Below are positions 50,188 to 59,009 of a stretch of DNA of 64,000 nt, one piece after another (within the stretch, counting starts at the first letter, position 1; each line of letters starts with the position of its first letter). The notes below the pieces were generated by a model. The model saw only the letters and a program-made list of their open reading frames with translations, made no database searches and had not been told where the DNA came from. Source of the stretch: Desulfocicer vacuolatum DSM 3385 (GTDB lineage: Bacteria; Desulfobacterota; Desulfobacteria; Desulfobacterales; Desulfobacteraceae); assembly GCF_900176365.1 (NCBI RefSeq), contig NZ_FWXY01000018.1:1-64000 (forward strand), read 5' to 3'. The position numbers were made by a program, and so were the translations under genes.

Positions 50188-53145
50188 ATGTTTTCTTGGA
50201 GCAGTTTATATGACATACTTCGCAAACTTGTGGGGTGCTTCTACCTTTGTTGTGGGCAGAACCGGATCAAAATAAGGTCTTCCCATGGCAGTTATATTTT
50301 TTTTGTTTTTGTGTTTCAATTTTTCCCCTTTATCTGCCAGGGGGCAGCTGTGCCCAATCCATTGCATTTTACCCGGGAAGAGCTGGACTGGATGAACCGC
50401 ACGCCTGTGGTCACCGTGGGTATTGATCACGATTTTGCCCCCATGGAGTACCTGGATGAAAAGGGAAAGTACATTGGCGTAACTGCGGATTTTTTGAAAT
50501 TAATCGAAACTGAAACAGGACTGAAATTTAAAATAGAAGTGGCCCATACCTGGGAAGAGAATATCCGCCGCGTCAAGGAGGGTACACTTCATATGCTCGG
50601 GGCTGCGGTTTCTTCTCCCCGGCGAAAGCAGTTTATGGATTTTACCCATCCCTATGCCCGGTTATCCGGTGGCATCATTGTGAGAAAAAATATCATGGAA
50701 CCCATGTCACTGGAAAAACTCCAGGGGATGAAGGTGGCTGTGGTTCACAATTATATCTGGAAAGATATCATTGAGGCAGATTATCCTGACATTACCCTGG
50801 ATGCGGTGCCAAATATTGAAGCCGGTCTTAAAAAGGTCTCCTTTGGCATGGTGGACGCCATGGTGGGATACATGGCCACGGCGGCCCATCACAGTGAAAG
50901 GCTGGGGATTTCCAATCTGCGGGCCTCGGGGGAGACCCTTGCGCTTTTGCCCATCTCCTTTGCTGTGAACAAACAAAATGCCCCCCTCACCGCCATCATC
51001 AATAAGGCCCTTTCTGCCACCCCGGAAGTAGAAAAAGAGGCCATCTTAAGGCAGTGGATTCGTTTGGAATTTTCTCCTCCCAAAACTTATCAGGCCTTTA
51101 AATGGGCATTGATACTGGTGATTATTGCCGGTGTTGTTATTTTGGTAATCATGCGGATTAATGCACAAAATGCTTTGAAAAAAGCGTATCATGAGCTTGA
51201 AAAAAGGGTGGCGGAACGCACCGTTGAATTGAGTGATGCCAATGAAGCATTAAAGCTTGCCAAAGAGGCTGCCGATGCAGCCACCCGGGCCAAAAGTGAT
51301 TTCCTGGCCAACATGAGCCATGAAATCCGCACCCCCATGAACGGTGTCATCACTGCATCTGAACTGGTGATGAATGAAATCCTTCCCCCAAAAATCGCCA
51401 GGTACATGGAGATTATCCATAACTCCGGCCATACCCTTTTGGGGGTGATTGACGATATCCTGGATTTTTCTAAAATTGAGGCAGGAAAGCTGGTGCTGGA
51501 AAAGAAACCCTTTCATCTGGGGAAACTCATGGAGCTGGTGGAGGCACTTTTTTCCCATAAAATTGCAGAAAAGCACATTGATTTTGTGTTGACCATGGAC
51601 CCGGATATTCCCATGGCGCTTTTGGGTGATGCTTTTCGGTTACAGCAGATTTTAATGAATTTGATCAGCAACGCCGTTAAATTCACCGACAAAAACGGGA
51701 CCATTGCCGTTACCGTTCAAAAACAGCCGTTGCCCGGAAAGCCGGAGCAGGCCCGGCAGGAAAATAAGGGTTCCGGGAAGATTACCCTGGTTTTTTCTGT
51801 TAAAGATACGGGCATCGGCATTGCCACCAGACACCAGGATTTACTTTTTACCCCATTTTCACAGATTGATGCATCCACCACCCGAAAATATGGCGGCAGT
51901 GGCCTGGGTCTTTGCATCTGCGGGCAATTGGTGGAGATGATGGAAGGAACCATCCAGGTCCAGAGTGCACCGGGAAAGGGAAGCTGTTTTGTCTTCACCG
52001 TTACCATGGAACCGTCAGGTACCCGGGCCGTGGAACCCTCTTGCGCCTCTCCGGCTTCCCCTGATATTCTTTCCGGGTACAGATCTTTGTTGCAGGGATG
52101 CCGGGTGCTGGTTGCCGAGGATAATCCCACCAACCAGGAGATTACCCTTGCCGTGCTGGATCTTGCCGGCATCCATGCGCGACTGGTGGAAAATGGCGTG
52201 GCAGCCCTGGCTGCGGTGCAGGAGGAACCCTTTGATGCGGTGCTCATGGATATCCAGATGCCGGAAATGGATGGATTTGAAGCCACCCGGGCCATACGTC
52301 GATTGCCCGGTTATCAGGAGATTCCCATTATTGCCATGACAGCCCACACCCTTAAGGAAGACCGTAAAAAATGCATTGATGCCGGTATGAACGACTATAT
52401 TTCCAAACCTGTGAGCCAGAAAAAATTGTTCAAGGTGTTGACCCATGCCATGGGTAAGACCTTGCCTTCCCATGAACCGGGGGCCGCGCTTTCCACAAAA
52501 AAAATGTCCTCCTCCGGTAAATTGCGGTTGCCCCGCAAGATGCCGGGCATCAACATTCAAGAAGCCATGACCCGACTCCATGCAAGCCATCACACCTTTA
52601 TAAAAATACTAAAAACCTTTTACCGGGATCATCAAACCACCCGGGAAAGACTGACAACGGCCTGGGAAAAAAAAGACATGGATGGGCTGATCCGACAACT
52701 TCACAGTTTAAAGGGGGCCGCCGCCGGTATCGGGGCCGAAAAACTACAGCATCTGGCAAATACCCATGAACAGCGTTGCAAAGAGAATCAATCCCGGTCT
52801 CCCTTATCAGAAAAGGATCTCCATGACCTTGGACAGGCGTTGTCCCAGGTCCTTGGCACCATTGATGAAATGTGTCATTGCCGGGGGGATGTGGAAAATA
52901 TCGCACCTGGACAGGGTTTTCCCCCGGAGGATAAGGCCCAGCTTACCCTGGTGCTGCAAAATCTTAAACACGCCCTGGAACACTATGAACTCAAAGCCGT
53001 GGAAGAACAATTTTGTTTATTGACCCAGAATATGAATCATCCCATACTCAAGGAAATCAAACAACAGATCGACTCCTTTGATTATGATCCTGCTGTTGAG
53101 CAGGTCGAGCATCTGATAACCACCATGGAGAAAAGGCAACCATGA
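50188..53145 (+). CDS. BvgS-like hybrid kinase with amino-acid-type binding domain
   Basis: A 985-residue sensor. An N-terminal segment (about 1-60) is partly encoded by a DR-A repeat and ends in a hydrophobic stretch IFFVFVFQFFPFI. An SBP_bac_3 domain (about 65-300, VTVGIDHDFAPMEYLDEKGK) binds polar amino-acid-like ligands in family members. TM (about 305-325), HisKA with His378, HATPase (DTGIGI, GGSGLGL), REC with Asp688 and Hpt with His839 (LHSLKGAAAGIGAE) follow. It probably passes phosphate to the overlapping sigma54 activator. The start at 50188 precedes the repeat; without it, no good start with a signal peptide is visible. Confidence 0.9.
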   Translation: MFSWSSLYDILRKLVGCFYLCCGQNRIKIRSSHGSYIFFVFVFQFFPFICQGAAVPNPLHFTREELDWMNRTPVVTVGIDHDFAPMEYLDEKGKYIGVTADFLKLIETETGLKFKIEVAHTWEENIRRVKEGTLHMLGAAVSSPRRKQFMDFTHPYARLSGGIIVRKNIMEPMSLEKLQGMKVAVVHNYIWKDIIEADYPDITLDAVPNIEAGLKKVSFGMVDAMVGYMATAAHHSERLGISNLRASGETLALLPISFAVNKQNAPLTAIINKALSATPEVEKEAILRQWIRLEFSPPKTYQAFKWALILVIIAGVVILVIMRINAQNALKKAYHELEKRVAERTVELSDANEALKLAKEAADAATRAKSDFLANMSHEIRTPMNGVITASELVMNEILPPKIARYMEIIHNSGHTLLGVIDDILDFSKIEAGKLVLEKKPFHLGKLMELVEALFSHKIAEKHIDFVLTMDPDIPMALLGDAFRLQQILMNLISNAVKFTDKNGTIAVTVQKQPLPGKPEQARQENKGSGKITLVFSVKDTGIGIATRHQDLLFTPFSQIDASTTRKYGGSGLGLCICGQLVEMMEGTIQVQSAPGKGSCFVFTVTMEPSGTRAVEPSCASPASPDILSGYRSLLQGCRVLVAEDNPTNQEITLAVLDLAGIHARLVENGVAALAAVQEEPFDAVLMDIQMPEMDGFEATRAIRRLPGYQEIPIIAMTAHTLKEDRKKCIDAGMNDYISKPVSQKKLFKVLTHAMGKTLPSHEPGAALSTKKMSSSGKLRLPRKMPGINIQEAMTRLHASHHTFIKILKTFYRDHQTTRERLTTAWEKKDMDGLIRQLHSLKGAAAGIGAEKLQHLANTHEQRCKENQSRSPLSEKDLHDLGQALSQVLGTIDEMCHCRGDVENIAPGQGFPPEDKAQLTLVLQNLKHALEHYELKAVEEQFCLLTQNMNHPILKEIKQQIDSFDYDPAVEQVEHLITTMEKRQP
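50206..50290 (-). repeat. DR-A copy inside the 5' end of the BvgS-like kinase gene
   Basis: A minus-oriented DR-A, somewhat degenerate, reads on the plus strand TATATGACATAC, TTGTTGTGGGCAGAACCGG and GGTCTTCCCATGGCAG. It falls within codons 7-34 of the kinase gene and stays in frame with it. Confidence 0.82.
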
Positions 53146-55019
53146 ACAGTGCAGATCCCCTTGTCATGATTGTGGACGACAATGTAACCAACATTGAAAT
53201 GCTGGCAGCCACCCTGCGCTCCCATTTTCGTCTGGCCATTGTCAAAAGCGGTGAAAAAGCCCTGGAACTCACACAGAAACGGTTACCGGATTTGATTCTT
53301 CTGGATATAATGATGCCGGTAATGAGCGGATTTGAGGTGTGTGAAGCCCTGAAACAGGACAGGCGCACCCGGGATATCCCCATTATCTTTATCACAGCCG
53401 TCACTGCCACAGATGAAAAAACCAAAGGGTTTGGGTTGGGGGCCGTGGATTACATCACCAAACCTTTTCACGCATCAGAGGTGCTTGCCCGGGTACGGAC
53501 CCATCTTGCTTTGAGACAGATGCAAGAAGCCCTGGAAGAAAAAAATCGCATCATTGCCGGTACATTAAAGGAGAAACGCCGCCAGCTGGATACCCTTGTG
53601 GATAATCTTCCGGGCATGGTTTACCGGGCCCGCTTTGACGGAGCCTGGCGCACCTGTTTTGTCAGTGACGGGTGTCGGGAGCTCACCGGATATAATCCCC
53701 GTGATTTTACCACACACAAAGGCCTTCACCATGGGCTGTTTGCCCGGGGCGATTCCCAGGGTAAAAAAAAGAGGCGTGCAAGAGCAGATGACAATCTAAA
53801 TAAAGAAATAAAAGCCCTTTCTTTGTATCCCTCCCTGGACGATGCCCATGACAATATCCATAAAGCCCTTAAAAAAAATATTCCTTTTAAGGAAACCTAT
53901 CCCATCACAACCGCCTCCGGGGAGGACAAATGGGTGTGGGAACAAGGCATCGGCATATATGATGAACAGGGAAACTTGACCGGCATGGAAGGGTTTATTT
54001 CTGATATTACAGAAAAACAAAAGGAAGCTGTGGCCCTTTGTCTGGAAAATCGCCGGTTAAAATCAAAGTGTATCCATCCCCATAGGTTTGATGATATCAT
54101 CGGGGCTTCTCCGGCCATGCAAAAGGTATATAAGCTGATTTTAAAAGCCGCCTGTCAGGAGGATAATGTTATTATTTATGGGGCTTCCGGCACGGGCAAG
54201 GAGCTGGTGGCGCGATCCATCCACACCAACAGCAACAGAAGTCGGGGCCATTTTGTGCCGGTCAATTGCGGGGCCATCCATGAATCCCTTTTTGAAAGTG
54301 AGTTTTTTGGCCATAAAAAAGGTGCTTTCAGTGGGGCCACCACAGATAAAATCGGCTTGTTGGACCGGGCCGACGGCGGTACCTTGTTTCTGGATGAGCT
54401 GGGTGAAATTTCCCTTGGCATGCAGGTGAAACTTTTGCGGGTCATGGACGGCAATGGATATATTCCCGTGGGAGGGACCCGGGTTAAAAAACCGGATATC
54501 CGGTTTGTGGCGGCCACCAACCGTGATTTGAAAAAGATGGTGCGGCAAAAGAAAATCCGGGAAGATTTTTTTTTCCGCATCCATATTATCCCCATCACCT
54601 TACCCCCACTGAAGCAGCGGCGGGAGGATATTCCCCTTTTGATTCAACATTTTCTGGATGCCTATCCCCAGGATGAGACCCTGCCCCGGATGACAGATTC
54701 TGTGGTGTCTGCCATGGTGGATTACCATTGGCCGGGCAATATCAGGCAGCTTCAGAATGTGCTTTATCAATATTTGACCCTGGGGCAACTGGAGTTCCTG
54801 GACCCCATAGGGGGGAAGGGGGGAAAAACAATTGAGGATGCAGGGCATGACAAAGGGGAGGCCCAGACATTAAAATCGGCCATGGAAGAGTATGAAAGAA
54901 AATTCATAGAAAAAATGCTGGCCCTTCACGGCAATCGGAAAATCAAGGTGGCTGAGGCCCTGGGGATTGATAGGAAAACCCTGTTCCGTAAAATGAAACA
55001 CCATAATATCAATATATAA
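53142..55019 (+). CDS. Sigma54-dependent response regulator (NtrC type) with PAS domain
   Basis: A 625-residue activator. REC domain residues 1-125 have phosphoacceptor Asp55 (LILLDIMMPVMSG). A PAS domain spans about 145-290. The AAA+ domain (about 315-545) has Walker A GASGTGKEL, GAFSGA (a common variant of the GAFTGA sigma54 contact) and Walker B GGTLFLDELGE. The C-terminal Fis-type HTH (about 575-620) has GNRKIKVAEALGIDRKTLFRK. It overlaps the kinase gene by 4 nt. A canonical sigma54 promoter stands 585 bp downstream ahead of an AGCS symporter gene, with repeated palindromes between, so that symporter is the inferred target. Confidence 0.92.
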   Translation: MNSADPLVMIVDDNVTNIEMLAATLRSHFRLAIVKSGEKALELTQKRLPDLILLDIMMPVMSGFEVCEALKQDRRTRDIPIIFITAVTATDEKTKGFGLGAVDYITKPFHASEVLARVRTHLALRQMQEALEEKNRIIAGTLKEKRRQLDTLVDNLPGMVYRARFDGAWRTCFVSDGCRELTGYNPRDFTTHKGLHHGLFARGDSQGKKKRRARADDNLNKEIKALSLYPSLDDAHDNIHKALKKNIPFKETYPITTASGEDKWVWEQGIGIYDEQGNLTGMEGFISDITEKQKEAVALCLENRRLKSKCIHPHRFDDIIGASPAMQKVYKLILKAACQEDNVIIYGASGTGKELVARSIHTNSNRSRGHFVPVNCGAIHESLFESEFFGHKKGAFSGATTDKIGLLDRADGGTLFLDELGEISLGMQVKLLRVMDGNGYIPVGGTRVKKPDIRFVAATNRDLKKMVRQKKIREDFFFRIHIIPITLPPLKQRREDIPLLIQHFLDAYPQDETLPRMTDSVVSAMVDYHWPGNIRQLQNVLYQYLTLGQLEFLDPIGGKGGKTIEDAGHDKGEAQTLKSAMEEYERKFIEKMLALHGNRKIKVAEALGIDRKTLFRKMKHHNINI

Positions 55020-55106
55020 CCGCCACGGCGGATCGTATTCTGATCCGGCTCTGCCCACAACGAAGCTTGAAATACGCTCATGATTTGCGGAGTATTTCAT
55101 ATAAAA
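55020..55106 (+). repeat. DR-A copy after the sigma54 regulator
   Basis: A plus-oriented copy starts one base after the stop (CCGCCACGGCGGATCG). It carries both hairpins, including GGCTCTGCCCACAACG and the arms TGAAATAC and GTATTTCA. Confidence 0.85.
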
Positions 55107-55194
55107 ATTGCCATGTTCAGCGCTTATCCTGATCTTACTTTAATGTGAATCTGGGGCAGGTATGCCCCGTTGTTCAGTTTGGTTTTTTACAACA

Positions 55195-55330
55195 GGCATC
55201 TCCTGTGGGACACAACGAATATTGAAAATGGTGTCATGTCGCCCCCACGAGGGGTAATGTTCCCGGCCCGGAACTGTAGACAGCTCAACTGTCCGGTTCC
55301 TATTGCCCCCCCGGGGGGGCTCTGCGGAGA
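55195..55330 (+). repeat. DR-B copy
   Basis: It starts GGCATCTCCTGTGGGACACA and includes GACAGCTCAACTGTCCGG and the right arm CTATTGCCCCCCCGGGGGGG. The left arm is degenerate compared with the 8.7-kb copy. It lies between two DR-A copies. Confidence 0.82.
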
Positions 55331-55355
55331 TTGTCTGGAAGTTTTATTTTCTAAT

Positions 55356-55412
55356 AACAGCCATGGGCAGATCATATTGGGATTTGACCTGCCCACAACG
55401 AAACATGAAATA
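55356..55412 (+). repeat. DR-A partial copy
   Basis: ACAGCCATGGGCAGATC followed by CCTGCCCACAACGAAAC and TGAAATACG covers hairpin 1 and the left arm of hairpin 2. The right arm is lost. Confidence 0.65.
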
Positions 55413-55603
55413 CGACCCTGTTTGGAAGGAAATTGCCGGTGGGGCAATTTTGCCCCGGAATGTGGGGAAAATTACTATTTCTTGTGCTTTCAACAGTTTG
55501 TAATTGTTTGTTTCTAATTTAAGGGGCAACTTTGCCCCGCATAATTGCCGGTATTTTTTTCTTGTTGAGAAATAATGCTTTTAATTCAATCATTTATATC
55601 TTT

Positions 55604-55620
55604 TGGCACGGGCATTGCTA
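55604..55620 (+). promoter_or_regulatory. Sigma54 (-24/-12) promoter
   Basis: TGGCACGGGCATTGCTA matches the RpoN consensus (TGGCAC-N5-TTGCW), with the GG and GC dinucleotides 10 nt apart as required. It lies 58 bp ahead of the AGCS symporter start. Confidence 0.88.
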
Positions 55621-55677
55621 TCTGATTATGCTTATAAGAATTTTTATTATAACTTTTCAGAGAGGTCGTGAAAAAGC

Positions 55678-57270
55678 ATGAAATTTAAAAAGCATTATTT
55701 ATCCCTGTGTACCATACTACTTACCCTTATAACGCTTCATTCCCCAGCCATGGCAGGGGGGATTGATGAAGCCATTAATAACGCCCTTACCCCCATTTCC
55801 AATGCATTGGTGGCCTTTGTTTTCTTTAAAGTCAAAGTGGCCGGTGTGGGAATTCCCCTGGTGGTGGCGTGGCTGGTGGCGGGTTCTCTTTTTTGTACTG
55901 TATATCTTCAGTACATCAATGTGCGGGGATTCAAACATGCTTTACGGCTCATCCGGGGAGATTACAGTGACGGCCACGGCCAGGGAGAGATCAGCCATTT
56001 CAGCGCATTGTGCACCGCCGTATCAGGCACCGTGGGCATTGGCAACATCGCAGGTATTCCCATAGCCATTGCCATGGGAGGACCCGGGGCCATTTTCTGG
56101 ATGCTGGTGGCGGGTTTTCTGGGTATGTCCACCAAGTTCACCGAATGCACCCTGGCGGTGATGTTCCGCAAGGAAAATTCTGACGGCTCTGTGGCCGGCG
56201 GTCCCATGTATTATCTGACAAAGGGATTTGCTAAAATAGGTAAACCTGCCATGGGTAAAGCCCTTGGCGGTTTTTATGCTTTTGGTATCCTTTTTGGATG
56301 CCTTGGCATCGGTAATATGTTTCAGTCCAATCAGGCTTACAGTCAGTTTCTGGTGGTCACCGGCGGTGATGCTTCTTTCTTTGCCGACAAAGGCTGGTTA
56401 TTTGGACTTCTTTTTTCACTGGTGGTGTTTGGTGTAATTGTGGGGGGCATTAAAAGCATTTCCAATGTGGCCTCCCGTCTGGTGCCTTTCATGGCCGGTC
56501 TCTATATTGTAACGGCTGTTGTGGTCATTTGCATTAACTTTAAATTTATCCCCGCAGCCATTGCCATGATTATTGATAATGCGTTCAACGGACAGGCCAT
56601 TGGCGGCGGTATGCTGGGGGCCATTGTCATTGGATTTCAACGGGCTGTCTTTTCCAATGAGGCCGGTCTTGGATCTGCTGCCATTGCCCACTCTGCTGTA
56701 CAGACCAAAGAGCCTGTCACCGAAGGTTTTGTGGCCATTCTGGAACCCACCCTGGATACCCTTATTGTACTTGCCATCACTTCCCTTGTTATCACCACCA
56801 CCATGGTGGCCGACCCTCTGTTTGCATCCAATCTGCTGGGTAACAATCTTACAGGTATGGCCGCGTCTTCAGCTGCTTTTACCGCTCATTTTGCCTTTGC
56901 CAAATACCTGCTGGCAGCCGCCGGTATGCTCTTTGCCCTTTCCACGGCCCTGGCATGGTCCTATTATGGCTTGAACGGCTGGAGCTATCTGTTTGGTGAT
57001 CACAAAACAGGAAAATTTATTTATAATATCCTTTTTTGTGTTTGCTTTGCCCTTGGTTCTTCCATCCAGCTGGGCAGCCTCATGGATATTTCCGACGCCC
57101 TGGTTTTTCTTATCTGTGTGCCCAATGTTTTTGGTCTGTTTCTGCTGGCTCCCCTGGTTAAGGCAGAGCTCAATATCTACTGGGAAAAAATTAAAACCGG
57201 CGAAATCAGCCCGACTGCTGATGGTGAACCGGTTTTTATAAAATCCACGTGCTCTCCTGCCGAATCCTGA
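55678..57270 (+). CDS. AGCS-family sodium:alanine/glycine symporter
   Basis: A 530-residue transporter with an N-terminal signal-like segment (ending SPAMAGG) and about eleven TM segments. FSALCTAVSGTVGIGNIAGI, PGAIFWMLVAGFLGMSTKF and AVFSNEAGLGSAAIAHSA are diagnostic for AGCS carriers of alanine, glycine or related amino acids with Na+. It is driven by a sigma54 promoter with upstream palindromes, and the preceding genes encode an amino-acid-type sensor kinase and a sigma54 activator. I infer substrate-induced expression of uptake. A T-tailed terminator follows the stop. Confidence 0.95.
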   Translation: MKFKKHYLSLCTILLTLITLHSPAMAGGIDEAINNALTPISNALVAFVFFKVKVAGVGIPLVVAWLVAGSLFCTVYLQYINVRGFKHALRLIRGDYSDGHGQGEISHFSALCTAVSGTVGIGNIAGIPIAIAMGGPGAIFWMLVAGFLGMSTKFTECTLAVMFRKENSDGSVAGGPMYYLTKGFAKIGKPAMGKALGGFYAFGILFGCLGIGNMFQSNQAYSQFLVVTGGDASFFADKGWLFGLLFSLVVFGVIVGGIKSISNVASRLVPFMAGLYIVTAVVVICINFKFIPAAIAMIIDNAFNGQAIGGGMLGAIVIGFQRAVFSNEAGLGSAAIAHSAVQTKEPVTEGFVAILEPTLDTLIVLAITSLVITTTMVADPLFASNLLGNNLTGMAASSAAFTAHFAFAKYLLAAAGMLFALSTALAWSYYGLNGWSYLFGDHKTGKFIYNILFCVCFALGSSIQLGSLMDISDALVFLICVPNVFGLFLLAPLVKAELNIYWEKIKTGEISPTADGEPVFIKSTCSPAES

Positions 57271-57283
57271 TTTTGTCATTACG

Positions 57284-57313
57284 GTGCCGTCATTATAATG
57301 GCGGCACTTTTTT
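57284..57313 (+). terminator. Intrinsic terminator after the AGCS symporter
   Basis: GTGCCGTCATT and AATGGCGGCAC form an 11-bp stem with one mismatch and a 2-nt loop, followed directly by six T. It is 14 bp after the symporter stop codon. Confidence 0.88.
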
Positions 57314-57425
57314 CCAGAGGAATGGATGTTTTTTTCATATAAAAACGTTGCAACGGCATGGGATTTTATCTTTGGCTGCCCGTTTTTAACGGTATAATCT
57401 TTCTCCCTCTCTAAAAATAAGATAT

Positions 57426-57502
57426 CTTTATCTCATCTTTATCTCATCTTTATCTCATCTTTATCTCATCTTTATCTCATCTTTATCTCATCTTTATCTC
57501 AT
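57426..57502. repeat. Seven perfect 11-bp tandem repeats
   Basis: The unit CTTTATCTCAT occurs seven times without a mismatch. The last unit contains the stop codon of the J-domain protein gene (minus strand). A perfect short tandem array of this kind is prone to copy-number change. It is in the 3' untranslated end of that gene and so should not alter the protein. Confidence 0.9.
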
Positions 57503-58510
57503 CTTTTCCATCAAATATTCATAAGCTTCATTAAGGGCAATAAATTGTTTTTTTTCTCCCCCTTTATCTGGATGGTGTTTCCGGGCAAGGGTACGGTAAT
57601 GGCGGGTGAGTTGCTTTGATGTCATGGCCTGGAAGATGCTGTGGTCAAGTTCCATATTTGCCAGGGCCTGTTTGAGAGAAATCGGTGTTTTTGCCGATCC
57701 TGGGGGGGGATGGGTGCGACGATGTCTGTTCATGAAATTATGGGCAAATTCATCCAGCAGGGTGCTGTGGGCATAGCCATGGTCAAAAAACATGATTACG
57801 TAACGGTGGAGAAACGGGTGGAGGCTTGCTGCACTTTTTGTACTTGGGGGAAAAAGGCTTTTATTGACAGCGCACAATTCATTAATAAAACAATTATCCA
57901 CCTCTTCCTGGTCCAGGGCCTGGGGCATCTGTTTGGCAAGAAAGCTTTCAAAACAGCGTTGGAGGTTCAGGGAAGAATATACATAGGTTTTGAATTCCGA
58001 CAGGTCCATGCGGTTTTCCTGGCGCATGAAGTTATGTTCAATTTCATCCCGGGATTTTTCCATCAGCTCCCGAAACAGCCTGGGTGGCATATTCTCCACA
58101 GGCCCGGGATCTATCTGGCCGAATTTCAGAAAAAGAAGCCGTCGTTTGTCAAACCAGGGCATTCGGTACTGGATAAAGTGATGCTGCTCCGGGGAGATGG
58201 GTTTCTTTTTTTCACCGCCACGGTTCTGAAATGTTTCAACGGCCCTGCGGATTTCGGGTGAGATAAATGACATGAAAAGGGATTCCAGGCGGTCATCGTC
58301 CACCGGGATGCCCAGTTTTGAAATTGCATCGGTTATCTTCTCGTTGATATAGTAGCTGTTGCCACCGGGGTAGATGATATGGCTTGCAGGGTCATGGCCA
58401 AGGTCATAGAGATCCCGGCTTTTAAATCCCTCACCGGATGGAACAGAAATACGGAGAGAAAAGTTGATTTTTCCATGGACTGTTTCGCGGGCAATATACA
58501 TGGGCAGCAC
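57494..58510 (-). CDS. Protein with C-terminal J-domain
   Basis: A 338-residue protein, cytoplasmic by composition. The first 270 residues are not a family I recognise (charged, no TM; features include YDLGHDPASHIIYPGG and QHHFIQYRMPWFDKRRL). The last 60 residues form a J-domain, with the HPD triad in TLARKHHPDKGGEKKQFIALN. The J-domain would recruit DnaK to a client bound by the N-terminal part. A C-terminal J-domain is less common than the N-terminal one of DnaJ. The gene is alone on its strand, with a perfect hairpin about 65 bp upstream of the start. Confidence 0.85.
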   Translation of the reverse strand: MLPMYIARETVHGKINFSLRISVPSGEGFKSRDLYDLGHDPASHIIYPGGNSYYINEKITDAISKLGIPVDDDRLESLFMSFISPEIRRAVETFQNRGGEKKKPISPEQHHFIQYRMPWFDKRRLLFLKFGQIDPGPVENMPPRLFRELMEKSRDEIEHNFMRQENRMDLSEFKTYVYSSLNLQRCFESFLAKQMPQALDQEEVDNCFINELCAVNKSLFPPSTKSAASLHPFLHRYVIMFFDHGYAHSTLLDEFAHNFMNRHRRTHPPPGSAKTPISLKQALANMELDHSIFQAMTSKQLTRHYRTLARKHHPDKGGEKKQFIALNEAYEYLMEKMR

Positions 58511-58575
58511 CTTGGTTTTTGGTGGATGGGAAATGCTTCACGATTTTGTTTCAACACACTTGATAAACAGAAGGA

Positions 58576-58599
58576 ATATCAGGGTGGGAACCCTGATAT
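58576..58599. repeat. Perfect 10-bp hairpin upstream of the J-domain gene
   Basis: ATATCAGGGT and ACCCTGATAT are perfectly complementary around a GGGA loop. It lies 65-90 nt ahead of the J-domain start on the minus strand. It could be a leader hairpin or an operator. No T tract follows. Confidence 0.55.
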
Positions 58600-58899
58600 A
58601 ACAAGAAACGCATTGTTTTTGCAAGCGGCTCAGCAGGAGCCTTTGTCGTTTTTACCGGCAGTGGTATGGAACTTTTTATGATGGGGTATTCTTAATGGGA
58701 TGTCAAGTGTAAAATAGCTGTTTAAACCCCGTGGTGGCGGGTTCTCTGGCTTTGAATCTGGAATTTTACCCAAATGAGATGGAAGCCATTGGATTGGCGG
58801 TTGGAACATTACTTCAAAAATTATGATGAAAAAAAACAACAAAAGTAGTTGTAAAAAGTAAGCAAATGTGTTTGATTTATATGGCGGTTATTTTGACCT
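58600..58899. other. Intergenic stretch with nothing recognised
   Basis: About 300 bp of AT-rich sequence with short frames only and no supported gene. It probably holds the minus-strand promoter for the J-domain gene. Confidence 0.3.
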
Positions 58900-58950
58900 T
58901 GAGCTGTCCACAAGGAATATTAAAAATACTATCATGCCGCCCCCGATGTC
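58900..58950 (+). repeat. DR-B fragment
   Basis: GTCCACAAGGAATATTAAAA and CTATCATGCCGCCCCCGATG match the first part of DR-B. The right arm of the hairpin is missing. It ends 60 bp before the S24 repressor gene. Confidence 0.5.
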
Positions 58951-59009
58951 TTTCCGATTTGGCCAGGCAGATGTCATTGGGTGGGCCAGAGGCATAAAAG
59001 GAGATATAG

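Larger units (their letters stand above)
55153..55538. promoter_or_regulatory. Three GGGGCA-N4-TGCCCC palindromes: candidate activator sites
   Basis: Three 16-bp palindromes of one design occur at 55153-55168 (GGGGCAGGTATGCCCC), 55441-55456 (GGGGCAATTTTGCCCC) and 55523-55538 (GGGGCAACTTTGCCCC). The last two lie 82 bp apart (about eight helical turns) and end about 148 and 66 bp before the -24 element at 55604. Dimeric sigma54 activators bind such dyads at this distance. The adjacent NtrC-type regulator is the obvious candidate. Confidence 0.7.

Noticed and set aside
55170-55517. A 115-codon frame between the sigma54 regulator and the symporter
   Set aside because: It spans DR-B, DR-A and a palindrome, with low-complexity composition and no homology. 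Regulatory and repeat content explains it.
57426-57502. A CRISPR-like direct repeat
   Set aside because: The units are adjacent 11-mers without spacers and no cas genes are present. It is a simple tandem array.
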